Shown: positions 8,079-17,132, counted from the first letter of the stretch. The stretch: DNA of 64,000 nucleotides from JBBDJB01 sp040880125 (GCA_040880125.1 JBBDJB010000054.1:183636-247635), one strand, 5' to 3'. The notes: generated from the sequence alone by a model not told the origin. Numbers and translations are program-made.

Positions 8079-8228
8079 CGGCTGGCACGGATTATGCTCC
8101 ACCTACTCCTGCGCGCTATTGCCAATTCAGTGCCGCTCTCGCCGCCGCGAAGCGCCTCGGCCGCCCTGGCAACGTCGCTGTTCAATCGTCATCACACCAC
8201 TTGCACTTCGCGTGCCGGACGCGAGTTG

Positions 8229-10847
8229 ATGAGCCTCAACGAGTACCGCCGCAAACGCGACTTCCGCCGCACGCCGGAGCCAAAGGGCAAGGCCGCCCGC
8301 GGTAAGGGCCGACGGTTCGTCGTGCAGAAGCACGCGGCGCGGCGCCTGCACTACGACTTCCGGTTGGAGCTCGACGGCGTGCTGAAAAGTTGGGCCGTTC
8401 CGAAGGGGCCGAGCCTCGACCCCAGCGAGCGATCGCTGGCGGTGCACGTCGAGGATCATCCGCTTCAGTACGGTTCCTTCGAGGGCGTGATTCCCCCGGG
8501 CGAGTACGGCGGCGGCACCGTCCTGTTGTGGGATCAGGGCGAGTGGGAGCCCGAGGAGAAAGATCCGAAAGCCGCCTACCAGAAGGGTAAACTTCACTTC
8601 CATCTGAAGGGCAAACGGCTCAAAGGACGCTGGACGCTCGTGCAAATGCATGGCAAGGCCAGCGACGACGGCAAGAACTGGCTGTTGATCAAGTCGGACG
8701 ACGCCCAGGCGCGATCCGGCAAGAAGGACATCCGAGACGAAGACACCAGCGTCACCTCCGGCCGCTCGATGGAGCAGATCGCCAGCGATGCCGACCGCGT
8801 CTGGTCTAGCGACACGCCGCTGGAGGAGTTGGCAGAGCAGGGCGGGGGCGACGGTGCGCCCACCCAGCCGATCAATGTTTCGAAGCTCAAGGGCGCCAAG
8901 AAGAGCCGCCTGCCCGGCAAGTTTCAGCCGCAGCTCGCAACGCTGGTCCGCAACGCACCGGCAGGCGACGCCTGGCTGCATGAGTTGAAGTTCGACGGCT
9001 ATCGACTGCTGTGCCGCATCGGTCGGGGCAAGCCGCGGCTGATCACGCGTCGCGGCAACGACTGGACCAATCGCTTCCCCACGGTCGCGCAGGCGATCGG
9101 CGAGCTTGGCTGGAAAGACTCGATGCTCGACGGCGAGGTCATTGCCCTGGGGTCCGGCGGCACCAGCGATTTCCAGGCGCTGCAGAACATGATGAATCGC
9201 GGGCGCGATGAGGACATCGCCTTCTATGCGTTCGACCTGCCGTATTACAACGGCCACGATCTTACCCCGGTGCCGCTCGTCGAGCGGAAACGGCTATTGG
9301 CGCAGCTTCTCACCGGGCAGCCGCACGACGGCGTGATCCGCTACAGCGACCACATCGCCGGACGAGGGCGGGACGTGTTGGCCAGCGCGTGTCGCCGCTC
9401 CGTCGAGGGGATCGTCTCCAAAAGGGCGGACAGCCCCTACGAGCAGAAGCGGTCCAGGAGCTGGGTCAAGGTGAAGTGCCTCAAGCGCCAGGAGTTCGTC
9501 GTGGGCGGCTGGAGCGATCCTGCTGGGTCGCGGCAAGACTTCGGCTCGCTGCTGCTGGGTTACTATCAAAACGACCGGCTCACGTATTGTGGCCGCGTCG
9601 GTACCGGGTTCAGCCAAGAGTCGCTGGAGACGGTGAAAGCGAAACTGGACGAGCGGCCGGCGAAGGCGCCGCCGTTTCACGACCCGCCCACCGGAAGCCC
9701 CGACCGGGACGTCCATTGGGTAAAGCCGGAGCTGGTCGCGGAAATCGAGTTCGGCAGTTGGACCGAGGACGGCATGTTGCGGCACCCCACGTTCCTCGGC
9801 CAGCGAGAAGATAAGGATCCGCGCGAAGTGACACGCGAAATCGAAGCCGAGGCCGTCGGCGATAACGGCAAAACGAAAGGCAAATCCTCCAAGACAAAGT
9901 TCACCGCCAAGAAGCCGCGTGCGGGCAGCTCGACCAAGTCGGCCACGGGTGGCGGCGCAACGGTCGCTGGCGTGCGGATCAGCAATCCCGGCCGAGTGCT
10001 CTACCCCGACCAGGGGCTGACGAAGCTCGACTTGGCCCACTATTACGAAACGGTGGCCGACTGGATTCTCCCTTACGTGGTCGACCGCCCGGTGACGCTG
10101 GTCCGCTGCCCGCGCGGCCACGGACAGAAGTGCTTTTACCAGAAGCATCTCACCGAAAGCATGCCGGAGTCGATCGAGGGCGTCGAAGTCGAGGAGTCCG
10201 GCGGCACCGGCCTTTATGTTTCTATCAACACACCTGCGGACCTGATCACGCTGGTGCAGCTCGGCGCGCTGGAACTGCATCCCTGGGGGAGCCGCAAGGA
10301 CAAACTCGACCGGCCGGACATGATGATCTTCGATCTCGACCCGGGCGAAGGCGTTGTCTGGAAGGCGGTCGTCCAGGCCGCGCACACGCTGCGGGAGCAT
10401 CTCGAGGAGATCGGCCTGGTGAGCTACTTGCGCACGACCGGCGGCAAGGGACTGCACTTGGTAGCGCCGCTTACGCGCCGGTCATCGTGGAGCGAGGTGA
10501 AATCGTTCTCGAAGGACCTGGCCGACGCGATGGTCCGCACGGATCGGGACAAGTACATCGCGACCGCCAGTAAGGCGAAGCGACGCGGCAAGATCTACAT
10601 CGACTATCTGCGCAACGAGCGCGGCGCGACTGCGGTGGCCAGTTACTCGACCCGAGCGCGGAAGGGCGCACCGGTGGCGACGCCCATCCGCTGGGACGAA
10701 CTCAGCGCGGACCTCGCTCCCAACCACTTCAACACCTCGAACTTGCCCCGGCGGCTCGCTTCGCTATCGTCTGATCCCTGGGAAGGCTTCTTCGACGTCC
10801 GGCAGTCGATCACGAAGGCCATGGCCCGGCAGGTGTCTCAGATGTGA
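8229..10847 (+). CDS. ligD: DNA ligase D, multifunctional NHEJ enzyme (PE-LIG-POL)
   Basis: 872-aa ATP-dependent ligase of bacterial NHEJ, with three domains. The N-terminal 3'-phosphoesterase domain (about residues 25-180) has FVVQKHAARRLHYDFRLEL and IPPGEYGGGTV. The central ligase (about 225-540) has the nucleotidyl lysine in ELKFDGYR (Lys254), with RRGNDWTNRFP and MLDGEVIAL after it. The C-terminal AEP primase/polymerase (about 580-860) has the metal pair FDLDPGEG (Asp702, Asp704). A Lys/Ser-rich linker precedes the polymerase. The order is that of Pseudomonas LigD. The ATG at 8229 is preferred over an earlier in-frame start at 8094, because the residues before MSLNEYRRKRDF look untranslated. 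It works with the Ku proteins across the divergent region. Confidence 0.95.
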   Translation: MSLNEYRRKRDFRRTPEPKGKAARGKGRRFVVQKHAARRLHYDFRLELDGVLKSWAVPKGPSLDPSERSLAVHVEDHPLQYGSFEGVIPPGEYGGGTVLLWDQGEWEPEEKDPKAAYQKGKLHFHLKGKRLKGRWTLVQMHGKASDDGKNWLLIKSDDAQARSGKKDIRDEDTSVTSGRSMEQIASDADRVWSSDTPLEELAEQGGGDGAPTQPINVSKLKGAKKSRLPGKFQPQLATLVRNAPAGDAWLHELKFDGYRLLCRIGRGKPRLITRRGNDWTNRFPTVAQAIGELGWKDSMLDGEVIALGSGGTSDFQALQNMMNRGRDEDIAFYAFDLPYYNGHDLTPVPLVERKRLLAQLLTGQPHDGVIRYSDHIAGRGRDVLASACRRSVEGIVSKRADSPYEQKRSRSWVKVKCLKRQEFVVGGWSDPAGSRQDFGSLLLGYYQNDRLTYCGRVGTGFSQESLETVKAKLDERPAKAPPFHDPPTGSPDRDVHWVKPELVAEIEFGSWTEDGMLRHPTFLGQREDKDPREVTREIEAEAVGDNGKTKGKSSKTKFTAKKPRAGSSTKSATGGGATVAGVRISNPGRVLYPDQGLTKLDLAHYYETVADWILPYVVDRPVTLVRCPRGHGQKCFYQKHLTESMPESIEGVEVEESGGTGLYVSINTPADLITLVQLGALELHPWGSRKDKLDRPDMMIFDLDPGEGVVWKAVVQAAHTLREHLEEIGLVSYLRTTGGKGLHLVAPLTRRSSWSEVKSFSKDLADAMVRTDRDKYIATASKAKRRGKIYIDYLRNERGATAVASYSTRARKGAPVATPIRWDELSADLAPNHFNTSNLPRRLASLSSDPWEGFFDVRQSITKAMARQVSQM

Positions 10848-10901
10848 CGTCATCATCGCCCTGAGCGTGACAGGCCGGATTCGGCATGTTTCAATAGCGG
10901 C

Positions 10902-11726
10902 ATGGCACTTCACGACGGCGCGGAACAGGCCGCGCAGCAGCACAATCGGCGTGCATGGGACGCCCTGGTCCGCAAGCAGGACCGCTTCACCCGCCCGGCG
11001 CAGGACGAGCAGTTCCGCGATCCGCTGCGGACCGTCGATCCGTTCGGCTGGCTCGGCGGCGATATCCGCGGCAAGCGGCTGTTGGCGCTGGCCGCTGGCG
11101 GTGGCCGGCAGGGTCCGCTCTACGCTGCGGCCGGCGCCGAGGTCACCGTCGTGGACATCAGCGCGGAAATGCTGCGGCTCGATCGCGAGGTTGCCCAGCA
11201 GCGGGGCCTCGTCGTGCGGACGATCCAGGCTTCGATGGACGCTATGCCGATGCTGGCCGCCGGCGAGTTCGACATCGTAATCCATCCGGTCAGCACATGC
11301 TACGTGCCGGACGTGCGGCCGGTATTCGCCGAGGTCGCCCGGGTGACGGCGCCGGGCGGGATTTATGTGAGCCAGCACAAGACCCCGGTCAGTCTGCAGG
11401 CGGAAGTTACGCCGACCAGCCGCGGTTATCAGCTCGTCGTGCCGTACTACGGTGGCCAGCCATTGCCAGCGGTCCAAGGGAGCCGGCATCGCGAGCCGGG
11501 CACGCTGGAATATCTGCACCGCTGGGAAGAGCTGCTCGGCGGGATGTGCCGCGTCGGCTTTATCATCGAGGATCTGTTCGAGCCTCTGCACGCCGACGGC
11601 GAAGCTCCTCGCGGCACGTTTGCGCACCGCAGTAACTTCGTTGCGCCGTACGTCCGCATCAAAGCGCGGCGGCAAGGGGCGGCCGACCTCCAGCCACGGG
11701 CGGTGGTGTGGACGAATTTGGAGTGA
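10902..11726 (+). CDS. Class I SAM-dependent methyltransferase
   Basis: 274-aa Rossmann-fold methyltransferase. Motif I is KRLLALAAGGGRQGPLYAAA (about residue 58), followed by the acidic end of strand 2 in VTVVDISAEML. An FDIVIHP motif and a VTAPGGIYVSQHK segment complete the fold. The replacement of the usual E/DxGxGxG by LAAGGGRQG is found in the Methyltransf_11-like branch that acts on small molecules. The substrate cannot be inferred. It follows ligD by 54 bp on the same strand and converges with a membrane protein gene 4 bp away, so a functional link to NHEJ is not implied. Confidence 0.82.
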   Translation: MALHDGAEQAAQQHNRRAWDALVRKQDRFTRPAQDEQFRDPLRTVDPFGWLGGDIRGKRLLALAAGGGRQGPLYAAAGAEVTVVDISAEMLRLDREVAQQRGLVVRTIQASMDAMPMLAAGEFDIVIHPVSTCYVPDVRPVFAEVARVTAPGGIYVSQHKTPVSLQAEVTPTSRGYQLVVPYYGGQPLPAVQGSRHREPGTLEYLHRWEELLGGMCRVGFIIEDLFEPLHADGEAPRGTFAHRSNFVAPYVRIKARRQGAADLQPRAVVWTNLE

Positions 11727-11730
11727 CCAA

Positions 11731-12579
11731 TCACTCGCTCTCCGGCGGAGGCGCCCGGCTGCCATGCTCCGCGGCGGCGGCATCGAAGGTACTTACCTGC
11801 ACGGCTGGCGGCTGCCGCTCAATCACCACGGTGCGCACCAGCCGGTAGCCGGCCATCTCCGCCACCGCGATCCAAGACAGCAGCAGCAGAGGTTGTAGAC
11901 CGCAGATGACCGTGTAGAAGCGCTCGTCGAGGCCTAGCATCACCGCCCCGCCGCAACCCAGCACGACCGCCAGCAAGAAGGTGCCGGCCAGCGGCATCCC
12001 GCCCAATCGGCCGCTGGCGGTGCCGATCGTCACGGTGCCGATCGCGGCGCTGCTTCCGGCCAGCAGCATCAAGTGCACCCACACGGCGGAGGTCAGATTC
12101 GACTGGCGGATTTGCACGGCGGCCAGGGCGGCGAAGCTCATAATCACGAACAGGTGCGCGAGCGAGAACTGCCACGGTGCCGCGGAGGCAGCCTGCTGCC
12201 GTGAATGGCCGCTATGATGTCGCACCGTCCAGCGGATGCCGCGCAGGCGATGCCATAGCGCACCGACCAGCGCCAGCGACGCATGGGTGGTGAACAGCAC
12301 GTACCAGCGGTTGTCGCGCGGCAACTGAAAGATGCTTTCCAAGGCCCAGGGCCACGCCGCGACACCGGCGGCCAACCCCAGCATTCTCAGCACAAAAGGT
12401 GACGTGCCCAGCACAGCCCACGAGGTGAGCAGCACCACCTGGCTGAGCGAGAGTGCCAGGACCAGCTCCACGGTCGGCCCCGGCATCCAGGTGATTTGCC
12501 GCGCAAGTTCCAACGCCGACATATCGACCAGCAGCGTGGCGACGATCAGCAGAATGAGGATTTCGCGGTGGGGCCGCAT
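11731..12579 (-). CDS. Multi-pass integral membrane protein of unknown function
   Basis: 282-aa protein with about seven hydrophobic helices: ILILLIVATLLVDMSAL at the N-terminus, LVLALSLSQVVLLTSWAVLG, LRMLGLAAGVAAWPW, FSLAHLFVIMSFAALAAVQI in the middle, and three more before a Pro/Glu-rich cytosolic tail. The FSLAHLFVIMSFAALAA segment resembles a hydrophobic motif (FSLRxLLxxTxxVAxxLA) common in planctomycete membrane proteins of unknown role. The ATG at 12579 is preferred to a TTG 20 codons upstream. No catalytic motif is visible. It converges with the methyltransferase gene. Confidence 0.72.
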   Translation of the reverse strand: MRPHREILILLIVATLLVDMSALELARQITWMPGPTVELVLALSLSQVVLLTSWAVLGTSPFVLRMLGLAAGVAAWPWALESIFQLPRDNRWYVLFTTHASLALVGALWHRLRGIRWTVRHHSGHSRQQAASAAPWQFSLAHLFVIMSFAALAAVQIRQSNLTSAVWVHLMLLAGSSAAIGTVTIGTASGRLGGMPLAGTFLLAVVLGCGGAVMLGLDERFYTVICGLQPLLLLSWIAVAEMAGYRLVRTVVIERQPPAVQVSTFDAAAAEHGSRAPPPESE

Positions 12580-12708
12580 CGGCACTGCTCGAGAGATGGG
12601 TGCATCGGCGCGCGCCGGAAGCGAACGGCAATAAATCAATAAGCATAGCCGGCGTGCGGCCGCTTCCCTTCTAGCATACTGCGCCGCACCACAACACGCG
12701 CCGCGGCT

Positions 12709-12770
12709 GTAGCTGAACTTGCAAAAGTTCAGCCGGCCATGTGTGGCGGCTGAGTTCTTGCGGATTCAGC
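12709..12770. repeat. Two family C hairpin repeats
   Basis: First copy: GCTGAACTT, loop GCAA, AAGTTCAGC (12712-12733), preceded by GTA. Second copy in opposite orientation: GCTGAGTTC, loop TTGC, GGATTCAGC (12749-12770), slightly degenerate. Confidence 0.75.
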
Positions 12771-12780
12771 TCCTGCCACG

Positions 12781-12810
12781 GCACGGCGGGACAAGGCCCG
12801 CCGCGGCACG
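12781..12810. repeat. Family A hairpin repeat, inverted and degenerate
   Basis: GCACGGCGGG then ACAAGG then CCCGCCGCGGC (12781-12807), the reverse orientation of the copy at 4275. Confidence 0.75.
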
Positions 12811-12962
12811 CCCAGGTGTCGATGAGGTGCTCAGCGGCGGATAGCGGTCGTTGCATTCACCTTACCGCTTGGTCAAAATGTACCGCTTACAGCCACTCCC
12901 CCGCGCGGGCCTGCCAGCCGGCGAGCATCCCGCCCGCGCCGACACGAGGACACCCGATCATC

Positions 12963-13811
12963 GTGGCCAGCCAATCGCTTCAGGACATCTGCTGCTGCAT
13001 GGGGCAGCCAGTGGCGGGCAACCCGACGCAGTACATGATGGAGAAGGCTTTCGCCAAGGCGGGCCTCGACTGGCGCTACCTGACGCTAGAAATCGCGGCG
13101 GCCGACCTGCCCGACGCCATGCGGGGGATGCGGGCGATGCGCTTCCGCGGCGCCAACTTCACAATCCCACACAAGGTAGCCGTGATTGAACACCTCGACG
13201 AGTTGAGCGATGCCGCCCGGTTGATGGGCGCGGTCAACTGCGTCAACCGGGTAGACGACCGGCTCATCGGCGAGAACACCGACGGCAAAGGCTTCGTGCA
13301 GTCGCTGCGCGAGATTACGGAACCGGCCGGCAAGGACATCGTCATCCTGGGGGCGGGCGGCGCGGCCAGGGCGATCGGCGTCGAATTGGCCCTGTCCGGC
13401 GCAAGCCGGCTGACGGTCGTCAATCGGAGCGAATCCCGCCGGCAGGAGCTGGCCGACCTGATCGCTTCCGGCACCGATGCGTCAGCGCCGGCCGTCGCCT
13501 GGGACGAGGACTACGTCGTCCCCGAGACGGCCGAGGTGCTGATCAACGCCACGTCTATCGGCCTGGGCGACGCCGACGCCCGGGTGCCGGTTGACGTCGA
13601 GTCACTGCGGCCGGGATTGATTGTCGCCGACGTGATCTTCAACCCGCCGGAGACGCGGCTGTTGCGAGATGCCGCTCGCCGCGGTTGCACCACGCTCGAC
13701 GGGCTGGGGATGCTCGTCAACCAGGCGGTAATCGGCTTTAAGATCTGGACCGGCGTCGATGCTGACACCGGCGTGATGCGCGACGCATTGGAGGAGTTTT
13801 TGGGGCTGTAG
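12963..13811 (+). CDS. aroE: Shikimate dehydrogenase with atypical substrate-binding loop
   Basis: 282-aa NADPH-dependent reduction of 3-dehydroshikimate in aromatic amino-acid synthesis. The catalytic lysine is in NFTIPHKVAVIEHLD and the catalytic aspartate in GENTDGKGF; the NADP loop is VILGAGGAARAIG and the family NATSIG motif is INATSIGLG. The canonical shikimate-carboxylate loop S-x-S-P is replaced: the sequence reads MGQPVAGNPTQYMMEKAF where other AroE read GxPVxHSxSPxMHNxxF. I have an impression that this variant recurs in planctomycetes. The GTG at 12963 is chosen because homology begins there and AGGA lies about 12 nt upstream. A frame open far upstream crosses repeat DNA and is not counted. 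aroB lies about 16 kb away. Confidence 0.88.
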   Translation: MASQSLQDICCCMGQPVAGNPTQYMMEKAFAKAGLDWRYLTLEIAAADLPDAMRGMRAMRFRGANFTIPHKVAVIEHLDELSDAARLMGAVNCVNRVDDRLIGENTDGKGFVQSLREITEPAGKDIVILGAGGAARAIGVELALSGASRLTVVNRSESRRQELADLIASGTDASAPAVAWDEDYVVPETAEVLINATSIGLGDADARVPVDVESLRPGLIVADVIFNPPETRLLRDAARRGCTTLDGLGMLVNQAVIGFKIWTGVDADTGVMRDALEEFLGL

Positions 13812-13844
13812 CTTTGCACGCTCCATTTCTCACAAGAGAGCTGT

Positions 13845-13923
13845 TGAAAAAGGGACTGGCTCCGACTATGTAAACTTGAGCGCGGCGGACTGGGGCACGC
13901 GAGGTGCCTGCCCCATTTTTCAG
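13845..13923. repeat. Family D inverted-repeat element
   Basis: Left arm TGAAAAAGGGACTGGCTCC (13845-13863), right arm GGTGCCTGCCCCATTTTTCA (13903-13922). Here the CTGGCTC-type arm is on the left, opposite to the copy at 6994. Confidence 0.8.
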
Positions 13924-13948
13924 CTCCGCTTCAATGAGGACCCAAGCG

Positions 13949-15067
13949 ATGAATCGACTCCTGGCGGCGGTACTGATTTGCGGGTGGGGTGCCGCTTCGG
14001 CCTTCGCGGTATCCTCCGACGACGCGCAGCGGTGGCTGACGCTGACGCGACCGGACTCACTCGTCGGATGGCACGCGGCCGATGCGAAGCCGGAAGGCTG
14101 GCAGATGGCCGGCGGTGTGCTCCGCGGAGATCAACAGTCGGCGCCGCTGAGGTGCGAATGGGCATTCGGCAATTTCGAGGTGGAACTGCACTGGTCGGCC
14201 CAGCCTGGCGCCGCCTGGCAGATAGGGTGCGCTCCTATCGGCGATGAAGGCAAACCGGAAGAAGCCGCCACTCTCACGCTCAGTGACGGCGAGGCATGCG
14301 GACGATTAACGTACAACGGGCGCACGCTCGCCGGTGAACAAGCGCCGGAGCTCCGCGATGCGGATCAGCATCATGCGCTGCTGCAGCGTAGCGGTAAGAC
14401 GTTTACCGTCACGATTGACGGCCGCCAGCTCTATGCCGCTGAACTGCCGCTCACGGCAAAGATCCAGTTGACGCTGGACCTGACCGGCGGCGCCGGCGAG
14501 CTTCGCAATCTGCGCGTGCGCGAACCGCGGGGAGAGTCGCTGCTGCAGGATGGTCTCGCCGGTTGGTGGACGCCCGGCAACATCGAAGCCTGGAGCATCG
14601 AAGACGGCGTGCTGAGCAAGTTCGGCCGCGGGGGTAACTATCTGCGATCTGAGCAGGAGTACAGCGACTTCACACTGTCGCTTGAGTACAAACTGGTTGA
14701 AGGGAACAACTCCGGGATCGGCATCCGCACCCCGCGAGACGGCTGGCCGTCGCGCGACGGCATGGAGCTGCAGATTTACGACCGACCGGGGTTGGAACCC
14801 AACTCCAACATGTCCCTGTACGGGCACGTCAAGCCGCTCGCCCGGGCCGATCGGCCCGACCAGTGGAACCGCACTGTCGTTCGTGCGCAGGGGCGGCTGA
14901 TCTCGGCCTGGGTGGACGGCCAGCTCGTCCAGCACGCGGATACTTCCCAGCACCAGGGGCTGAAGAACAAGCCCCTCTCCGGCTGGATCGGCTTTCAAGA
15001 TCACGGCGGGCAGATCGCGTTCCGCGATGTTTATCTGCTCGATCTGTCCGCCAGCGAACAACCATGA
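13949..15067 (+). CDS. Secreted DUF1080 (3-keto-disaccharide hydrolase-like) protein
   Basis: 372-aa exported protein. An N-terminal signal peptide is visible (MNRLLAAVLICGWGAASAFA, cleavage likely after AFA). Two jelly-roll domains follow: residues 30-200 are weakly conserved, and residues 205-368 match DUF1080, with LLQDGLAGWWTPGNIEAWSI, SEQEYSDFTLSLEYKL, NNSGIGIRTPRDG and the closing SGWIGFQDHGGQIAFRDVYL. DUF1080 proteins are abundant in planctomycetes and are linked to 3-keto-sugar or glycan breakdown. The ATG has GAGGA 8 nt upstream. The gene ends in an ATGA overlap with bioD, but a shared pathway is unlikely. Confidence 0.85.
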   Translation: MNRLLAAVLICGWGAASAFAVSSDDAQRWLTLTRPDSLVGWHAADAKPEGWQMAGGVLRGDQQSAPLRCEWAFGNFEVELHWSAQPGAAWQIGCAPIGDEGKPEEAATLTLSDGEACGRLTYNGRTLAGEQAPELRDADQHHALLQRSGKTFTVTIDGRQLYAAELPLTAKIQLTLDLTGGAGELRNLRVREPRGESLLQDGLAGWWTPGNIEAWSIEDGVLSKFGRGGNYLRSEQEYSDFTLSLEYKLVEGNNSGIGIRTPRDGWPSRDGMELQIYDRPGLEPNSNMSLYGHVKPLARADRPDQWNRTVVRAQGRLISAWVDGQLVQHADTSQHQGLKNKPLSGWIGFQDHGGQIAFRDVYLLDLSASEQP

Positions 15068-15780
15068 GCGGCGACGCGGCACCACGTCAAAGTGGTGGAC
15101 CGCCGGGGCTGTTCATCACCGGCACCGGGACGGAAGTCGGCAAGACCTACACGGCCTGCATGATCGCCCGCGAACTGGCGGCTGTTGGTCGCCGCGTCGG
15201 AGTCTACAAGCCGGTCGCCAGCGGTTGCGTGGCGAGTGAAGCGGGCCTGGTCTGCGAAGACGCCTTGCAGCTATGGGAAGCGGCCGGCAAACCGAGCACG
15301 ATCGACCAGGTCTGCCCGCAGTCGTTCCGGGCTCCGCTCGCGCCCTATCTGGCGGCCCGTGCCGAGGGGCGAAAGATCGATCGGGCGATGTTGACCGCCG
15401 GCGTTGATTACTGGCGTGAGTCGAGCGAGATCGTCTTGGTTGAAGGCGCCGGTGGGCTGATGTCGCCGCTGGACGTGGGGTTGTTTAACGCCGATCTGGC
15501 CGTGCAGCTCGGCTATCCGCTGCTGATCGTCGCGGCGAACGAACTGGGCGTCATCAACGCCACGCTGCAGACGCTGATCGCGGCCCGAAGCCGCTGCCCG
15601 GATCTTCCGGTGGCGGGAGTTGTCCTCTGCGCAACCCGCGCCAGCGCGGACGACCTCAGCCGGGCGAGCAACGCCACCGAACTGCTGGCCCACGACGTAC
15701 CGCTTCTGGCCATTGCTGCCCACGGCGAGGGCCGGCTCGATCGAGCCGTCGATTGGTACGCTTTGGCGGGGAATGGTTGA
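15064..15780 (+). CDS. bioD: Dethiobiotin synthetase
   Basis: 238-aa ATP-dependent carboxylase that closes the ureido ring of 7,8-diaminopelargonate to give dethiobiotin. The P-loop is FITGTGTEVGKTYTA (about residues 17-31), followed by the substrate-binding KPVASGC and the VEGAGGLMSPL motif with catalytic and metal residues. The LYPLLIVAANELGVINATL-like segment (YPLLIVAANELGVINATL) is typical of BioD. Length is normal. The start overlaps the preceding stop (ATGA). bioA lies about 46 kb downstream, so the biotin genes are dispersed; bioB and bioF are not seen here. Confidence 0.93.
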   Translation: MSGDAAPRQSGGPPGLFITGTGTEVGKTYTACMIARELAAVGRRVGVYKPVASGCVASEAGLVCEDALQLWEAAGKPSTIDQVCPQSFRAPLAPYLAARAEGRKIDRAMLTAGVDYWRESSEIVLVEGAGGLMSPLDVGLFNADLAVQLGYPLLIVAANELGVINATLQTLIAARSRCPDLPVAGVVLCATRASADDLSRASNATELLAHDVPLLAIAAHGEGRLDRAVDWYALAGNG

Positions 15781-15850
15781 CGCCCTACGTCGCGGCCGCT
15801 TTCGGCGTAGAATTCCTTAGAGCTAGCCCTTCACCACGAGAATTCTTCGC

Positions 15851-17035
15851 ATGCCTCAAGACGCCTACATCATCGCCCGGGCCCGCACGCCGATCGGCTC
15901 GTTCGGAGGCAGCCTGGCCAGCGTACCGGCGACGGAGTTGGGCTCGATTGCGATCCGGGCCGTGCTTCAACGCGGCGGCGTCGATCCGTCCGATGTCGAC
16001 GAGGTGATCTTCGGCAACGTCGTCAGCGCCGGGCTGGGGCAGAATCCCGCACGTCAGGCGTCCATCGGGGCTGGGCTGCCGACGTCGGTCGGAGCGACCA
16101 CCGTTAACAAGGTCTGCGGCTCCGGGCTGAAGAGCGTGATGCTCGCCGCCCAGGCCATTCAGTTGAAACAAGCTCACGTGATTGTGGCCGGCGGCACCGA
16201 AAACATGAGCCGCGCTCCGTATCTGCTGCCGGAGGCCCGCACGGGCTATCGCATGGGCAGCGGGGAAATGATCGACTCGATGATTCACGACGGCCTGCGC
16301 GACGCCTACGGCGGAAGGTCGATGGGCGTGTACGGCGATCGCTGCGCGGAAAAGTACGACCTCACGCGGCAGCAGCAGGACGACTTCGCGGTGCGCAGCT
16401 ACACCCGGGCGAGGCAGGCCACCGCTGACGGCATTTTCAGCCAGGAGATTGTGCCGGTCGAAGTGACACAAAAGCGCAAGACCGTGACTGTCCGCGAAGA
16501 CGAAGAGCCGACCCGCTTCGACGAGGAAAAGCTTCGCAGCTTAAGGCCGGCGTTTAATGACGACGGCACGGTCACCGCCGGCAACGCCTCGAGCATCAAT
16601 GACGGCGCGGCGGCGCTGCTGGTCGTGAGCGAGGACCGGCTTGGGGGGTTGGCCGGCCGGCCGGCAGCGCGGATCGTGGGCGGGGCCACCTTCAGCCGGG
16701 AGCCGGAGTGGTTCACCATTGCACCGATTGGGGCGCTGAAAAAGCTGCTCGACCAAGTCGGCTGGACGGTCGACGATACGGACCTGTTCGAGATCAACGA
16801 GGCCTTCGCCGCGGTGACACTTGTCGCGGAGCGAGAATTGGCGATCCCGCCCGAGAAGGTCAATATCCTCGGCGGGGCGGTGGCGCTGGGGCATCCGATC
16901 GGATGCAGCGGCGCACGCGTGCTGGTGACGCTGCTGACGGGCCTGTTGCACACCGGCGGCAAGCGCGGGATCGCCTGCCTGTGCGTCGGCGGAGGGGAAG
17001 CGGTTGCGCTGGCGGTGGAAATGGCTCAACGCTGA
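15851..17035 (+). CDS. Acetyl-CoA acetyltransferase (thiolase)
   Basis: 394-aa thiolase that condenses two acetyl-CoA, or cleaves 3-ketoacyl-CoA. The nucleophilic cysteine lies in NKVCGSGLKSV (Cys89). The other two signatures are the NEAFAAVTL block with GGAVALGHPIGCSGAR (catalytic His) and CVGGGEAVALA (second Cys) near the C-terminus. The N-terminus, AYIIARARTPIGSFGGSL, fits the biosynthetic AtoB/PhaA branch. A TAGAAT at 15808-15813 is a possible -10 element. No polyhydroxybutyrate genes lie nearby, so the pathway is open. The stop codon is overlapped by the left end of a family D repeat. Confidence 0.93.
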   Translation: MPQDAYIIARARTPIGSFGGSLASVPATELGSIAIRAVLQRGGVDPSDVDEVIFGNVVSAGLGQNPARQASIGAGLPTSVGATTVNKVCGSGLKSVMLAAQAIQLKQAHVIVAGGTENMSRAPYLLPEARTGYRMGSGEMIDSMIHDGLRDAYGGRSMGVYGDRCAEKYDLTRQQQDDFAVRSYTRARQATADGIFSQEIVPVEVTQKRKTVTVREDEEPTRFDEEKLRSLRPAFNDDGTVTAGNASSINDGAAALLVVSEDRLGGLAGRPAARIVGGATFSREPEWFTIAPIGALKKLLDQVGWTVDDTDLFEINEAFAAVTLVAERELAIPPEKVNILGGAVALGHPIGCSGARVLVTLLTGLLHTGGKRGIACLCVGGGEAVALAVEMAQR

Positions 17036-17113
17036 AAAAGGGGACTGGTTCCGCACAAACGCCGCCGGCAGTCTCGTACTCATTCAAGCCGCGGTGCCTG
17101 TCCTCTTTTTCAG
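17032..17113. repeat. Family D inverted-repeat element overlapping the thiolase stop
   Basis: Left arm CTGAAAAAGGGGACTGGTTC (17032-17051) includes the thiolase TGA; right arm GGTGCCTGTCCTCTTTTTCA (17093-17112). Confidence 0.85.
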
Positions 17114-17132
17114 GGCGATGGGTACTGGTGCC

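Larger units (their letters stand above)
12640..12962. other. 323-bp divergent gap with repeat cluster
   Basis: Region between the membrane protein and aroE. Most of its centre is taken by two family C hairpins and an inverted family A hairpin (12709-12810). No clear -35/-10 pair was found for either gene. Confidence 0.4.

Noticed and set aside
8127..10457. Two long minus-strand frames under ligD
   Set aside because: Both lie opposite the conserved LigD domains and show no recognisable domain.
12741..12962. 74-codon N-terminal extension of AroE
   Set aside because: It runs through family A and C repeats, and the known AroE fold begins at the GTG at 12963.
15777..15813. TTGACG and TAGAAT as one thiolase promoter
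   Set aside because: The spacing is 25 nt, too long for a sigma70-type promoter; only the -10 hexamer may be real.
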